This document shows, one piece after another, positions 11,640 to 23,974 of a stretch of DNA of 64,000 nt. Position 1 is the first letter of the stretch. Every line of letters begins with the position of its first letter. The position numbers and the translations under genes are program-made. Source of the stretch: Strigamia acuminata (Eukaryota > Arthropoda > Chilopoda > Geophilomorpha > Linotaeniidae). The stretch covers positions 24,607,060-24,671,059 of the forward strand of contig OX442314.1 of NCBI GenBank assembly GCA_949358305.1, in the 5' to 3' direction. Below the pieces are notes generated by a model. That model saw nothing but the letters and a program-made list of their open reading frames with translations. It was not told the origin of the DNA and did no database searches.

Positions 11640-12360
11640 ATAGATTTTTAATCTAAAAAAAATCCATATTTAACGTTGAAAAAAAGTGTTTTGCACTTTA
11701 AAATCCATTTTTGGCACTTAAAAAAAGTGTTTTGCACCTTAAAATCTGCATTTCTGCACGTTCCAGCCGCGTTGTAAAGGAAACCGCGTCCAATTAGCAA
11801 TCCGTACTCAATAAGAGCATTTAGAAATTTAAAAAACCAAATTTTCTGAAATTTGTGTTTTAACTGAAGCAGTATGCTCAGACAAGCAGCCCTGCAAATT
11901 GATATTATTTTAACGTTAACGCTAATCCATTTATCATTGCAAAAATGCGCTCTCCGCTACACCTTTAAGACTTGGCTTTATCTGTTAATCGATATAAGAG
12001 CGGGATCCAAAGCCCTTCCCATTTCTTTCTGCCCACTACCATCATCGCTGGAGAAATCTTAAAGAAGCTAAAATTACTTACTGGTCAGAATGAGTAATTG
12101 CTCCTAATATAACTCGTGCATAAGACCTAAACACGAAGAAAAACCCCAGCGTGACCGGTCGATGGAGTCAGCTGGTATACACGCGTAATTTTCAAATGGA
12201 CGAAAACGTTAAGGACGTGGTATGCTGTTAAAATGTGGCACGAGGTGAAATACGCGAGCGAATCCTGTCTGATGAATGGGCAGTGGTCATGCCGACCAAA
12301 CACGCTGACCTCGGTCTTATAAGGCATAAGAGAGTATGGCAGACTAATTCTTTTTCTTGT
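11640..12360. other. Non-coding DNA with a small duplicated A-rich motif
   Basis: AAAAAAAGTGTTTTGCAC followed by (T/C)TTAAAATC occurs twice (about 11684 and 11724). Frames at 11874-12062 and 12127-12411 (minus) carry no recognised domain. Confidence 0.4.
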
Positions 12361-12625
12361 CGGGCGGCCGTTTGCGGGTAGCTTCTTTTGTAATTTAATT
12401 ACATCGCCCAAAACCGAGTATAATCTCGGTCGCGATTTTTACTGCTTTTTTTTTTCTTTTTCTCTCTGCTCTTTCTCGCTTCTGGTGCAAATAAAAAGAC
12501 GAGAAGGCACGGTCGTAATCTAAAACCGGCGAGCAAGAGACTGTCAAAAATTGCTGGCCGCGAGTGTCACGTTTTAGTTGTCGAGTCGTGCCTGTGTGCA
12601 CTACGATTTTGTTACCGAGTTTAAA
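12360..12625. other. CpG-rich island with pyrimidine tract, possible promoter or 5' exon region
   Basis: This 260-bp stretch is richer in CG dinucleotides than its flanks and contains a long T/C tract (12447-12480). A splice-donor-like AAAG|GTGAAC follows at about 12622-12632. Minus-strand frames across it lack known domains. It could be regulatory or a 5' exon; no transcription start can be assigned. Confidence 0.2.
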
Positions 12626-12988
12626 GGTGAACTATCAATTCATACTCCTACTTTAAAGTTTCCATTCCATTATAAATATCCTCTATACTTTATATAGTGC
12701 TGGAGACGCAGGTCACTTCATAAAGTCAATAGCTTTTGTACACGGGTCAAGCCAGAGACAATATTAACTTTCAAGTTGCGTTTGATTTAGGGCTACTGTT
12801 ATGTACTTCTTCTACAACCCATTTGTTCACAACCCCACCCCGTCACTCCCCATCTACCGAAAATCCAAGCTAGTGGTCTGTTTATGTGTTTGGGACAGGC
12901 AAAAACCTGAAATCGGTGATAATTTATAATCAAATAAACCATTTATCACAAAAATTGAACAAAAAGGTCATTAAAATAATTAGAAAGC

Positions 12989-13173
12989 ATTAAAACCGAC
13001 CAAAAATGGATAGAAATTGTCAAAAAAACATTAAAACCGACCAAAAGTGGATACAAATTGTCAAAAAACATTAAAACCGACCAAATATGGATAAAAATTG
13101 TCAAAAAACATTAAAAATCGATTAAAAACCGATAAAAATCGATTAAAAACCGATAAAAATCGGTAAAAAATCG
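12989..13173. repeat. Tandem repeat: about 40-bp units grading into 20-bp units
   Basis: Units beginning CATTAAAACCGACCAAA recur at about 12989, 13029 and 13068. The array then changes to shorter ATTAAAAACCGATAAAAATC units up to 13173. Just downstream, TCGAGGTTCTACCG (about 13225) resembles the end of the GAACCTCG TIR family seen at 44911-45084, so the array may be the inside of an old TIR element. Confidence 0.75.
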
Positions 13174-13179
13174 CCTATT

Positions 13180-14984
13180 GCTGCTCGGATAAAAGAACGT
13201 TCGTATAACCGGTGTTCCGATAATCGAGGTTCTACCGTACTGTATGTCCACATTTGTTGGGTAGAATTTCAGCATATAATTCCAAAAAAATTCAATTGTG
13301 TTAATGGAGTCGTTTCAAGTTTTCGAACGAAATAAAGCAGAGAGATGATATATTAACTGGATTCCAAAACTCCTCCAGCATCCAGTTTATTGGTGTGTTG
13401 ATTAAGCATGCAATTTTTCACCGTGTTTAATTGTTTATTCAATTAAATGATAATTTGATATACTTAAAAAATCAACAACCAAATGTTGGTTGGAGGTGCT
13501 TTAATGCTTTAAAATCTAAATAATTTAATGTGTTTAAGTTTGTTTTCGTTTATTTAAAAGTGTTTTATTTCGATCGCGTGTTTTTTAGATTGACTTTTGT
13601 ATTCCTCGAGGGCCGTTTTAAGTGCCCTCTTGTATGCAATTTTTTCGCCACAAAGGTCCCCGCTGACCGGAAGTGGACCCCGATTAGAATTTCATGTAAA
13701 TCCGCGTGCTTGCCACGGGTCTCGTTTTAACCACCAAAGAAGTAAAATAGTTATGTCATTTTAACCATTGCCTTTTCACTTGTAACAATACCCACCGCTG
13801 CGACGCCGGATTTATTTGCCACTCGCAAAAATGCTAAATGCAATACTAATTACGAATAGTTTATTCCAAGTGCATCAGTTAATTAAAAAACAAAAATTAA
13901 AACTTGAATTAACTGCATTGCATAACTACTGAAATCATCGTCCAATCAATGCCGTGCAGAGCCCCCTGTAGGCAGTCGAACCAAATCACTCAAATTGCAC
14001 CTAATAAAGAATTGGTCTTCAATTGTGCCCTTGTGCACTATTGCCCTTCAACCTACCTCCCCTAAATGTTTGCATTTCATTTTTAAAACCAATTTCGGAT
14101 TTGTTTCCAAAGGGCAGTTTGTGGCAACTTCGCACACAACTACCCCCCCCCCTCACACCCCCCCCCCCACCCCGTGTGTTTTGACAAATTTGAAAAAGCT
14201 TCGTCTTCAAACAATACGCGCAAATGTAAAAGTGAAACTCCATTACCTTCTGCTGGTTAAAGCCGATAATTAGTTGACCATTCTAGCTGCAGCGCTTTCT
14301 CTTTTATGCCATTACGGATAATCCTTGAAAAAATAAAATAAAAATAAACAAATTAGCTAATGAATTTACGATACCAGGATACTTTTCTAAAGCAGATGAT
14401 CTCATTTGCATTTTAACTAATCAATCTAACTCTCAAAGCTTCTCTGAGTTGTGGCATGCAGTTGGCTTCGCTCTGAGAGAATAGTGTGTGGCATTAAAGC
14501 TACGCTGAATCTATGCCTTTTGTTCCAAATTTCGATTTCCACAAGCTCATTTAATTGGTAGATGCGAACTCTCCAATGACAACAAGATATCTCGTTTTAA
14601 TCTCTCCAGTCTCGACTTCACTTTCCTTTTTTTACTTATTATTATGCACATGGAGAGCCAGTGTATTCCCCATCCAGCTTTTTAATTACTTGATTAATAA
14701 ATTAATTGCTTTTAGTAATTATAAAAAAATAAAAGTAGCATTTAATTTCATAAGATAAAAAAAAATTAATGAAAGGTGCGACATTCTATTTTTGTTGTTT
14801 TTCGAAACACCGTGTTAGACGTTTCCTGACTGTTCTGTTTTGACATCGTTTTAGGCTTGTTTGGGGATGCCCAAACAAATGTCGTTTTGAACTTGTTTTG
14901 GTTAAGTTTGCTTTATCAGATGCTGACTGTTTCAGTTGAGTTGGTGTCACAAACCTTTTCCAGGTGTGACGTCATACACGACAC
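13180..14984. other. Non-coding DNA with a poly-C tract
   Basis: A CACCCCCCCC-type tract at 14143-14171 is the main feature. The frames at 13530-13730 and 13995-14273 show no domain. From about 14775 to 15480 there are pieces of transposon-like ends (GGTGCGACATTC at 14775, TTTGAATGCACCTATTG at about 15440), suggesting an old element interrupted by the MITE at 14987. Confidence 0.4.
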
Positions 14985-15170
14985 TAGCTGCATTAAAAAA
15001 TTAAAATATTGTGTATTTTACTTCAATTTTAAAACAAAAATGACATCATTTCCTGTCCTATTTATTAAATTAAACTATATTAATTAATTATTTATAATTA
15101 TAATTATATATTTATAATAATAAATCAAAATTTAAACTTAAAATTGTATTTTTATTTTTTAATGCAGCTA
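14985..15170. mobile_element. MITE, TAGCTGCATT family, TA-flanked
   Basis: The ends read TAGCTGCATTAAAAAATTAA and the inverted TTAATGCAGCTA. TA occurs at both tips (14985-14986, 15169-15170). The interior is almost pure A/T and has no ORF. The same family, with TAGCTGCATTCAAAAA ends, is nested at 56530-56665, and the internal ATGACATCATTTCCTGT region near 15040 matches 56595-56615 in reverse. A Tc1/mariner-like TA target is inferred. Confidence 0.7.
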
Positions 15171-15658
15171 CTGTTAAAACAGTTTAAACACCTAGAATGC
15201 TTCTCTGAACAGAATTGACACCAAAAACAGCCCGAAAGCATCATCAAAAGTGGTTTATGCCTGCTTTTGGTTTTTAGAACCAATTTCAAAATGGCTGATT
15301 GAACATCCAATTGTCAAAGTGTCAAAATGAATCAATTTTAAATGTAAAACCCAAAAACAAAACAATTTCACACGCATTTCTCATGCTTGTTTTTGTCACA
15401 ACCAAATAGAAACCCCTAAAAAAACATACAAACAGAAACTTTGAATGCACCTATTGTCCAAACTGTCAAACACAAAATAAAAAGGGTTATTGGCCCCTAA
15501 TTGAAAAACCTCGACTGTTTTCATTTAAAAATAATGCAGCACCGCACAGAAATTTGCATAAATGAAAGCACCACTTATTTCATCTTATCTCGCATTAATT
15601 CACCATTTTACGATTAAAGGAAATGACACTCACAATTTTTCTCTCATTCCATTCCGAA

Positions 15659-15690
15659 AAGAAAGAAAGAAAGAAAGAAAGAAAGAAAAG
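15659..15690. repeat. (GAAA)n microsatellite
   Basis: About seven copies of GAAA were read directly. The overlapping open frames on both strands (15623-15952) are products of this low-complexity tract and its neighbours. Confidence 0.95.
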
Positions 15691-15952
15691 AGTGCTGGTG
15701 GGAGAAAAAGCCACTCAATTTAAAGTTGCAACTCTCTCCTTTAAGATAACGCAGGAACAAACTTCCCCGTCCAACACGACCAAATCTCAAGATACGACCT
15801 TCAAAACGCAAAGCCCATTGAAAGAAACCGAAATACAATTTTTCATATGGGATCTGCAATGTCCAATACCCAGTAAAATGTGGCAGAAATACAAAACGCG
15901 GGCCACGGTTATCCGTTCTCAAACACGTGTTTAAATCGAAGTCTGTTTGCAA

Positions 15953-16589
15953 TCAGAGTGCGTCATTCGACGAGTAAGTCTGTGCCACTAGCAAAAACAA
16001 GCAAAGAAAATTGCCGTTTTCTCTAATAGATAAGAAGAAACTCGCAACAACACGTCTCATCAAGAGAAGAGAGAGAGAAGAGAAAGAAAAAAAAACATGG
16101 AACAAAACAAAATTGCTTCTAAATTGACACGAGTCCCAACAAAATGAAATGATATTTACCATCTGATAATGCGCTGATACGAGGAGCGCAAGGAATAACT
16201 TTGGACTTTTAACGACGTTATGTAATGGCTGATTATTTGACTGCTCGCATTGTAAATCTCGTGGTTCGTTTCGATATTGCGATATGGAACCGCAACACGC
16301 AACCGGTTCAACAGTAGGCGCAACCTGCAATCATAACTGCATGCACCTGCTGATTAATTCTTGGATCGGGTGTAATTACTTCCCTCGCAAATCCAACAAC
16401 CGCACACACGACGGCCGTACATTTTATTAAACATGTGCATGTAATTGAAAGGTCGGATATGGCTGGCTATGAAATTGGATTTAAGCGCCTCAATGTTTGC
16501 AAAAATAAAAACCATTTATCCCAAGTTTGAAACCTTAAAGGTACAACAGCTACGTTCAAAAATTGGAATTGGAATTGGCAAAAATTGAA
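15953..16589. other. Non-coding DNA
   Basis: A minus-strand frame at 15953-16330 (125 codons) has no recognised domain and overlaps a GAGA-rich simple tract (16060-16090). Nothing else was recognised. Confidence 0.35.
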
Positions 16590-16675
16590 TAAAAAAATTT
16601 GGGAACGAAAATTTTTGGGCGAACGTCGTTGCGCCCCACCAAAAATCAGCTCGCGCCCCACAGTTTGAGAAACGC
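16590..16675. mobile_element. Terminal fragment of a hAT (Charlie-like) transposon
   Basis: Read on the minus strand, the stretch ending at 16675 begins CAGCGTTTCTCAAACTGTGG and continues GGGCGCGAGC. This matches the widespread hAT 'CAG.GTTTCTCAAACTGTGGGGCGCG' terminus (family knowledge). The opposite end and a target duplication were not found, so the element is truncated or its second end has decayed. Confidence 0.55.
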
Positions 16676-16680
16676 TGTAT

Positions 16681-16838
16681 TAGGTGTTTATGTATCGTGT
16701 TTATGGACCTTAAAACACGCCTAAAGTCGTGTTTTAAGTTTATGCGAGTTGCTTTTTATTTTTTTTTATTTTTTAACATGACAAAACAAAAACACAAACA
16801 CCTAAAACACTTGCAACACGACTTTTTGAATGCACCTA
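16681..16838. mobile_element. Possible TA-flanked MITE with GGTGCATTC-type right end
   Basis: The right end reads GAATGCACCTA (inverted TAGGTGCATTC), like the ends at 39061-39608. The left end, TAGGTGTTTATG, matches only over the first bases. Repeated AAACACG/CGTGTTTT motifs occur inside. The call rests on weak pairing. Confidence 0.3.
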
Positions 16839-16839
16839 C

Positions 16840-18561
16840 TTGAAATGTAGAGTAATCGATGCTAAACGATGCAACATGGATGTGTAAAAGGCAGCAATGC
16901 ATCTGAAAGGTATAAAATAACACTACTTCACCCTTTTGACAAAATGTAATGCTATTCTGAAATAAAATATATTTACACATGTTGTTCGACACTGCCAAAC
17001 AATAAAGCTGCACCTGTTTTTCAACACAATCTGTATCTGCACATTTCACATTTACACGTTCATTTAAATAGAAGAAGTCTAAATAGAATCAAGCGTTTCA
17101 CACCAAAGTAAATGCATTATCACACCTCAATTTTGCAATGTAATAAAGTTTAGTGAGAGATAATCTTGTTTTCTATTTGGAACCAATGATGCCAAGCTCT
17201 ATCTCTCCAGTACCGGCTTTTGAATCTGATTGCGCCATGTTTAATCTCAGATCGAACGGATAAAAACGAAATACCTAGCACCTATGTCTCTAAAAAAAGC
17301 AACACGCAAATTCAATTTTTCCAGTAAACCTCGCAGAAAACTGCTGATGATACTAACTGAGCATGCTGAGGTAAGATATTCAAATGTCCAGCCCAGTGTT
17401 TGCCAGTGGCATTATGTCATACACATATAAGCACAAGTGCATCTGCTGCAATGCAGAGAAGCTTACCTTTGGCTTTATGCTGGAAATGCCCTGGACTAGA
17501 AAATGCGTTGAATAAAATGTGTAAAAACAAAAAAAAAACAAAAAATTAAAAAATTTATGAAAATGATTCTATCCTTTGATTATTTCATTTTCATTTGTTG
17601 TATAAATCCAAGAAAAATAATTTAATTCGAAAACAAAGGTATGTTATCAAAAAAAAATATTTTTTTTTTATCAGAGAAAATCCTATTCCTTTCAGAATAA
17701 ACCAAATAAAACACTTTTGTGGATGCAAATTTACCCAAGAGAGGGATATTCGTGCTGATAACATCAAAACAGCGTAAATTTATCATTTAAATTGTAATTC
17801 GCAATGCAATTCACTTCATTGCAATGTCCCTTCTCTTTAAAGCTTGCTGATCTATAAATTGCCAAATTGATAACCACCATTTTGCCATTTTAAATTAACT
17901 TGATGACACACGCGTAGGGATTGATGGATTATCGATGTGCTGTTGTGTCTATTTAAAACCACAGCGTAATAAATTATTAAACTTTTTCAAATAAATTATG
18001 TGTTCTCTTCAACATGATTTCATAGTAAAGCAATATATTAACGCACAACTTGTTGACCAAAACCATTACTATAATTCGACGCCATCTTAACCGAAATATC
18101 TTCGGTCAAAATTTTTTTTTAAAAAAAACCACACAAGATACCGCATAACCATAAATGTTATTCAATACCACCAACTTCAATGCGGTTAACTTACCTCCAA
18201 TATGTCGCAGCTGTATTTCCTATATAATTTTACATTTCAATTTCATTACTCAATTTTCCCTTGACCAGAAACAACAAACGAACGAAAATCGATAATAGAA
18301 TCACGTTTATGTGCCAGAAAATATCCTCAGATTCCCCCCTTTCGTAGTAAACTTCCCAAAACATTTCGTTAAATATAAAATTCGCTCGTTTGCGGCGAAA
18401 CTTCTCGCTTTGCAATACAGATGGACAGCCAGGCACTTCGGAAAACCACGTATTGGAATAAAAAGAGTGTGCGCGCCTAAAACCGCGAAACATCTCAACT
18501 TATTCCAAATTATCACGTGTTCTGTGTTTGTATTGTTCCGTTTGAAACTATAGTTAAGCAC
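16840..18561. other. Non-coding AT-rich DNA
   Basis: No gene or element was recognised. Both strands are open at 18230-18561, but neither frame shows a domain. A/T homopolymer runs occur at 17529-17550, 17650-17670 and 18112-18128. Confidence 0.4.
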
Positions 18562-19037
18562 CCATTACAGTGACGTCATATTCTTGAATCAAGAATATGG
18601 ACGTCAGCGCGGTCAATTTTGGCTAGACTAATTATAGTTACTCACGTAACTTAAATAAATGAATATTTTCCAAAACTTATCTTGAAGAACGGATGGAGTC
18701 GGATTTAACTTCGAAAACCGCAAACACAAGAAAACACGTGTATCGGTTACATTTACAAAAGTATAACTAAATTTTTTATTCATTGTACTGAATTACAAAG
18801 GAAGGAGATTAAAACCCCTTTATTTCTTGGAATTGATCAAATGTGGGTCACATAAGTAAATTTACACATGCGCCACGGTGGTTAAGTGCGCAACTAAATT
18901 GGTTCTTTTTAGAAACCGTCAGTTTCCACACTAATCAAGTTCCGACCAAAATGTGGGGTATACAAGACTTTTTTAAGGGCTACAGGAAAATCACCCTTCG
19001 AAGCAACAAAATCAAGAATATGACGTCACTGTAATGG
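18562..19037. mobile_element. Non-autonomous Tc1/mariner-like element
   Basis: A 26-bp inverted repeat pairs 18562-18587 with 19012-19037. It includes TA at the probable target (18566-18567 and 19032-19033) followed by CAGTGACGTCATATTCTTGA. TA plus CAGT is the usual start of Tc1-like elements. The left arm is extended by its own palindrome (TATTCTTGAATCAAGAATA). No transposase frame remains in the 464-bp body. Confidence 0.7.
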
Positions 19038-19039
19038 CG

Positions 19040-21428
19040 ACCTCAATTTGAAAATATATCGCTCAAAATCGAATCACTTTATGATATAAATACTTTTTCC
19101 CTCCATTCTTTCGCTTTCCCAGTATAAATCATTCAAATCACCATCATTTTTATTTTATTATACCACAAAAACCAAACATCAAATCAAATACCATTACCAT
19201 GCCTCGCAATACAACCTCCCTTAGACCCCCACCGACAAATTTGCTTGCATCACTTTTTCTATTCAATAATTTCATTCCTTTCCTTTTTTCTTTTACTTTA
19301 AACTCGTGCTCCATCATATTGCTCCTCGCACTTTTCTCACGGGACGAAGGAATATATGCCGAGTCGTAAAAACAAGAGCCAGAAATTTCTCCCTCTCTCT
19401 CGCTCTCTTCAACTCACAAATTTGCTTAACATCCCAAAAAAAAAAGTTTTAAATATTCGCTTATACGGGTCTAAGAGGACGGCAGTGTGGTGTGTGTGGC
19501 AAGGCTGATGGGACTAATACTCATTCGTCGATATTCGATTCAAAACCTCGCTGCTCCACGCCTCGAAAATTGCTGCAGGCAAGATCTCGTAAAAGAGAGA
19601 TTCACTCCATCCATCCATCCATCTATCTATCTATCTATCTATTTCCATCCATTCATTGCACAAGCAGCGCCTCCTTTCCCTCTGTTTCTAGATGCGAGTG
19701 CCGTGCTTGTTGGAAGGTCGCTTGTTGGAAAGCGTCCAAAAGCTGCACAGGCGTTACTTGGCAAGTGCTCGACGTTCGGGCTTGCAACTGTGAGTTTAAA
19801 TCGGAAAAGCGAGCCAGAGGTGACCGTCTTTATCTTTAAATATTTAATTAACTAAAATGTCGGTGCGCTCTATCGGCTACGTACCGCAAATCCAGTTACC
19901 CCATTCCCGCAAACTGTTTATCGCTCAAATAAATTTAGCAAACACTGACTAGGCATGCAAGCACCAAACACACAAGCAGCACTCCAAAAATCCAAACGCG
20001 TGCTATCATCGTGCTAACTTAATTTTCTCAACCAGATGCAACACCGACTGCACGAATTTGCTGGACTGGAAAACATTTTTTTTTTTTTTGTTTTTGAAAA
20101 TCTTATTCTCTTGAGATGGCACTCGAAACAGGCTGCAGTTGCACTCGATAGTTGTAATTAAAACATCAATAGACTGCTGTCCTCTGTCGTGCTAAACTGC
20201 ATCTACTTCTCCACCCATTACCCCACCTCCTTCGTCTCTTCCGAGTTGAAATTACAGGTTTCCTCACCTTTACTCTGCGCAAGTCCACGACGCCAACTTG
20301 TAGCAGAGAAACTTTCCTCTTTTTATCTTCTTTTTATTTTCCATTCTGTCATGTTTTCCTGCCATCAATTTGAAGGCAGGAAACGGCACACTCTGATTCT
20401 TAAAGAAAAGCGTTGCCTTACACAAGCCACTTTGTGCCATGTCTGGCTCGCTTCAAATGGCTCGTAATTCAACAAACATGACCGGATGCTAATTAATATT
20501 TAGTATTCTAATTACAGATTCGGTCAACATCAAATTTATTGCTCGTTATCAATTTATGAGGTTTTAATCGAAAACAAAGTCAAAGTCTGATTGCAATGGC
20601 AAATCAAATAGCATTTATAAATGATGGATGTTCGGATAGTAAAAGATGGGAATTGAGATCTCGAAAAGAAATCTGATGGGAGTAATATATATATATATAT
20701 ATATAGAATTTAAAAAAAAACATTTTGTAATCCATTTTTTTATATTACTTATTTATTAATTTTTTTTGGTAAAGATATGTGGGCGTATATAGAAATAAAT
20801 TGATTCTGCAATATCGTATGTTGTTCCAGTAATTCTATTTCCTCAAAAAAAATAAAATTTTTTTATTGATTTTATTTTGGCTTTATATTTTTTCATTGCC
20901 TAAAACCATGAATTTGCGCATTTTCTACTTATTTCGAGCTTTATTTCATTTTCCCAACGTTTTACGCGCATGATAATTTCAGGATATTTTTCGTACGAGG
21001 CCATGTGTGTGTACAGCAACATCCTCAAGCCTCAGTTAAAAATGAAATCCGCTCGTTTCGAATGAGATATTCCTGAGAGCATCACATTTTCAGCATGGAG
21101 CGCGCATGCGAAGCAGTAGCAAGTCTTCATTTTGAATTCGCGATACAACACAAGTCACACATCACCATTCACCAGGAAATGTGGATATTTCGAGAAATTT
21201 ACTGCTACAAATTTCTAGAATTCAAGTTGGACTGTTAAAAAAAATTAAATCACTTCCATGTGAGTAGCACTGAGTAACAATTCCAAAGCAATTTGAACAA
21301 AAATATTTTTTTAAAATGCCAATCTCGTATTTCTTTTGCTTTCTTCTTTTACTTTCATTTGTTGGTCAAGCTCTACAGAGATAACATAAGATTTTCTTAC
21401 AAAACACGATGCATCCAAAAAGTCAGAA
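19040..21428. other. Non-coding DNA with microsatellites
   Basis: (CCAT)n followed by (CTAT)n lies at 19604-19642, poly-T at about 20078-20090 and (AT)n at 20684-20704. A GC-richer stretch at 19660-19800 ends in a donor-like CT|GTGAGTTT (about 19788), a weak 5'-exon hint. The frames at 19487-19855 are driven by the microsatellite. Confidence 0.45.
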
Positions 21429-21795
21429 ACCGTTTATCTTCAAATAGTGCACCCGCGCGCTATTAAAATTTTTTTTGCCCGCGCGCTATTGGAGGCCCCG
21501 GACTATTTAAACCCAGCATCGGCCAATTGGCCAATGCTGAGTTTTTTGAACGTATCTGCAACGAAAAACACCTCAAAGTATGACAAATGACACGTTTTCC
21601 ATACGTTTCGGTAATTACGTATACAAAACGTTTCATTTGTCATCCTTCTTTGGCACATTTCGAAAATTTTGGCCTCCAATTGTGCACCCGCACGCAATTC
21701 GAAACCCGCGCGTTTTCGTCAAAAAAATTTGGCCCGCGTATTATCAGAGATCCGCGCGCTATTGGAGGCCCGCGGTTAATTCGAAGATATACGGT
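21429..21795. mobile_element. TIR element with ACCGTNTATCTTC ends and CCCGCGCG-rich arms
   Basis: The left end ACCGTTTATCTTCAAAT pairs with the right end ATTCGAAGATATACGGT (15 of 17 bases). Subterminal blocks on both sides contain GCACCCGC(G/A)CGC, CCGCGCGCTATTGGAGGCCC and similar. The interior carries AACGTATCTGCAACGAAAAA and CAAAACGTTTCATTTGTCAT, which recur at 62753-62870. A 26-bp near-palindrome (CAGCATCGGCCAATTGGCCA core) lies at about 21515-21540. No coding potential. Confidence 0.65.
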
Positions 21796-22345
21796 AGTTA
21801 CCGTAGACTAAACATCTTCAGACGTTTTTAAACATTTTTACACTTCATCAACTTTTGTTGTTCAAATGTCTGTCTAAAAAGGTCATTTTAGATGTTTTAA
21901 AGAAGATAAAGCAAACAAAACGACTCTTCTACAGTATACATGCGGCTTGTGTTTGCTTATCTTTCGTAAACTTTTCCATCACGTTAACACGCATATATAA
22001 CTAATTTGATTAAAACGAGTTTAATCTATGATGTTTTAATAGAAGTCCGACACATCCGAGAAGCACTCACACACAAAAAAAGCCATGAATTATTCATCTC
22101 GGCTCTAAAACTCCATTTAATGGACAAAAACCAGTGCATAACTCCAATATGATAAATTTACTTTTCCGTGATCAAGCTTAAATCAACACAATTTGTGTAA
22201 TGGCATTTGTGTAGAACTTTACTACAAGCAATGAAAAAACGAGACGAAAAAAATCACTCTGCCCACACCACGCCAACTTAAATCCCTCAACGGTTCAATC
22301 TCAAATTCCAACATGATTTATGCTCTGCTTTTAATCTAATTACAC

Positions 22346-22370
22346 AAAAAAAAAAAAAAAAAAAAAAAAA
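22346..22370. repeat. Poly(A) tract
   Basis: There are 25 consecutive A residues, then GAAAAAAG. It could be the tail of an old retroposed copy, but no retroposon body was recognised next to it. Confidence 0.9.
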
Positions 22371-22389
22371 GAAAAAAGAAATTGTTCGA

Positions 22390-22935
22390 TGCAAACCGTT
22401 GATTTCCAGCCGTGTGTTTCCCGATAGGACGAAGGCGGTGAAGCATGTGTGTCTGCTACTTTGTGGACAATGGATGAGAATGCCTGCGCGCCTCCACCCA
22501 TTCCGAGACCCGCAAAGGCTATCAAATCTGACCCTCAGAGAGAAAAAGACAGACTCCGATCGAACCTGTTTTCCTCCCACGACGCTATGGGCAGTGGCCG
22601 CCCGACCTCGCCGCTGAGTGTCGCATCGCAGTCAACAAAGAAAACAATACTCTATTCTTTCTAATGGGAGCATAAACGAGAGGTTTACGATTTCCACCAT
22701 TTTTCTTCTTGTTGGCTGGTAAGGTGATATCGGGGTTATCGCTCGCTTCCGTCTCACCTTTCCACGAGTGGAAATTTGAACCGCGTGTCTTAGTTCGTGA
22801 AAGGGGTCTTTTTACAACCGACACCGAACGTCGAGTAATTTAATAAAGAAGTGAAATAAATTAAAATGGACGCTCGTCACGACCGGGGCGACGTCGGCTG
22901 CGCCTTTTTGCCTCGGCATATTCGCTAGACGCAGG
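22390..22935. other. CpG-rich region, possible regulatory or 5' exon sequence
   Basis: CG dinucleotides are frequent compared with the flanks. Overlapping short frames occur on both strands, none with a known domain. An ATG in good context (AAAATGG, 22865) opens only a 20-codon frame (to the TAG at 22926-22928). It may be a promoter or 5' UTR area; the evidence is compositional only. Confidence 0.2.
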
Positions 22936-23857
22936 TCACATGAGGGCAAACATTGAGCGTATTACAAACAGGCTCGTGGCACCCTGGTGGATTGGGAAAA
23001 TGCTTTGCCCGCAACACTTACTGCAGGGCCCGCGCTTTAGACGTGAAAAGTTGGATACAGCGAGGCAGTGAGATCAAATTATTGCATGGAGGCGAATCTT
23101 CACATCTCTCGGATAAAACTCGAAGAATAGAGGCAAAATTCTAACTTGATTATGAGAAAGAAAGAGCGAGAACACGGCTCGAGGCTCAATTCACAATCAT
23201 CATCGTCTCGCAACATCACAAGAAAAATATTCATCCCAAATTTTATCACCCGACAATCAGCAAATTTAATTTCTTTTTATTTTTTTCCCTTTTTTTTTAT
23301 AAACGAATTATTTTTTTTTTTTTTATATTTGAAAAATTAAATATTTTCGATTTTTTCACTCTTTTTTTAAATTTTGGCAATTTCATTCCATTTTAATCCT
23401 CAAAACTAACTTGGTGGGTTGACTGACCCATGCTGTATTGCTCGTCGCGAATCAATGATGTATAAAACGTTTATTCCGGGAAATTGGAGAAATGGTAAAA
23501 TGTGCTGTCCAACAGTTTTACCACTGATCGTTTGTTAGAAATACAAAGAAAAATTTTTTTGTACGATGCATCCCACTAGGAATACGATATTAAAATGTGC
23601 GGGTTGAAAATTATTATTCTTGGATTCCTTCATTATCTGCGGCTTGTTGGGCTTAGTGGAGAGAGAAGAGAGACAAGTTTTCACTCGCAAATTTAATAGT
23701 TAGCTGCTTTATATGTATTTGTTGTGTTGTTGCCAGGCATTCAGCTGTCTGGCAACTGTACAGTCGTTGCTTAACATTTAGACTTTCAGCTACTTAATTA
23801 AAGATTTACTATTGTTGGGGCTCGCACAGCAACTCTTACGATAAAACAATATAATAT
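22936..23857. other. Non-coding DNA with T-rich tracts
   Basis: Long poly-T segments occur at 23277-23370. No gene or element was recognised. Confidence 0.4.
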
Positions 23858-23971
23858 TAGGCGTAGTCATAAAGTCATTTAAACTAGTTTGTATATTTTA
23901 AATTTAAATTTTACATTCAGACGGGTTTAAAAAAATATAAACAAATTTAAATGACTTTATAAATGCGCCTA
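23858..23971. mobile_element. Short TA-flanked MITE (TAGGCG ends)
   Basis: Positions 23860-23884 (GGCGTAGTCATAAAGTCATT...) pair with 23945-23969 in inverted orientation (20 or more of 25 bases), with TA at both tips. The whole element is about 110 bp with an A/T interior. The end pattern TAGGNGNATT resembles the 39061 and 14985 elements. Confidence 0.65.
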
Positions 23972-23974
23972 TTG

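Noticed and set aside
15623-15952. Frames of about 100 codons on both strands
   Set aside because: Both depend on the (GAAA)n microsatellite and have no domain.
19487-19855. Two overlapping open frames (122 and 115 codons)
   Set aside because: They are kept open by the (CCAT/CTAT)n microsatellite, which gives repeated residues in every frame.
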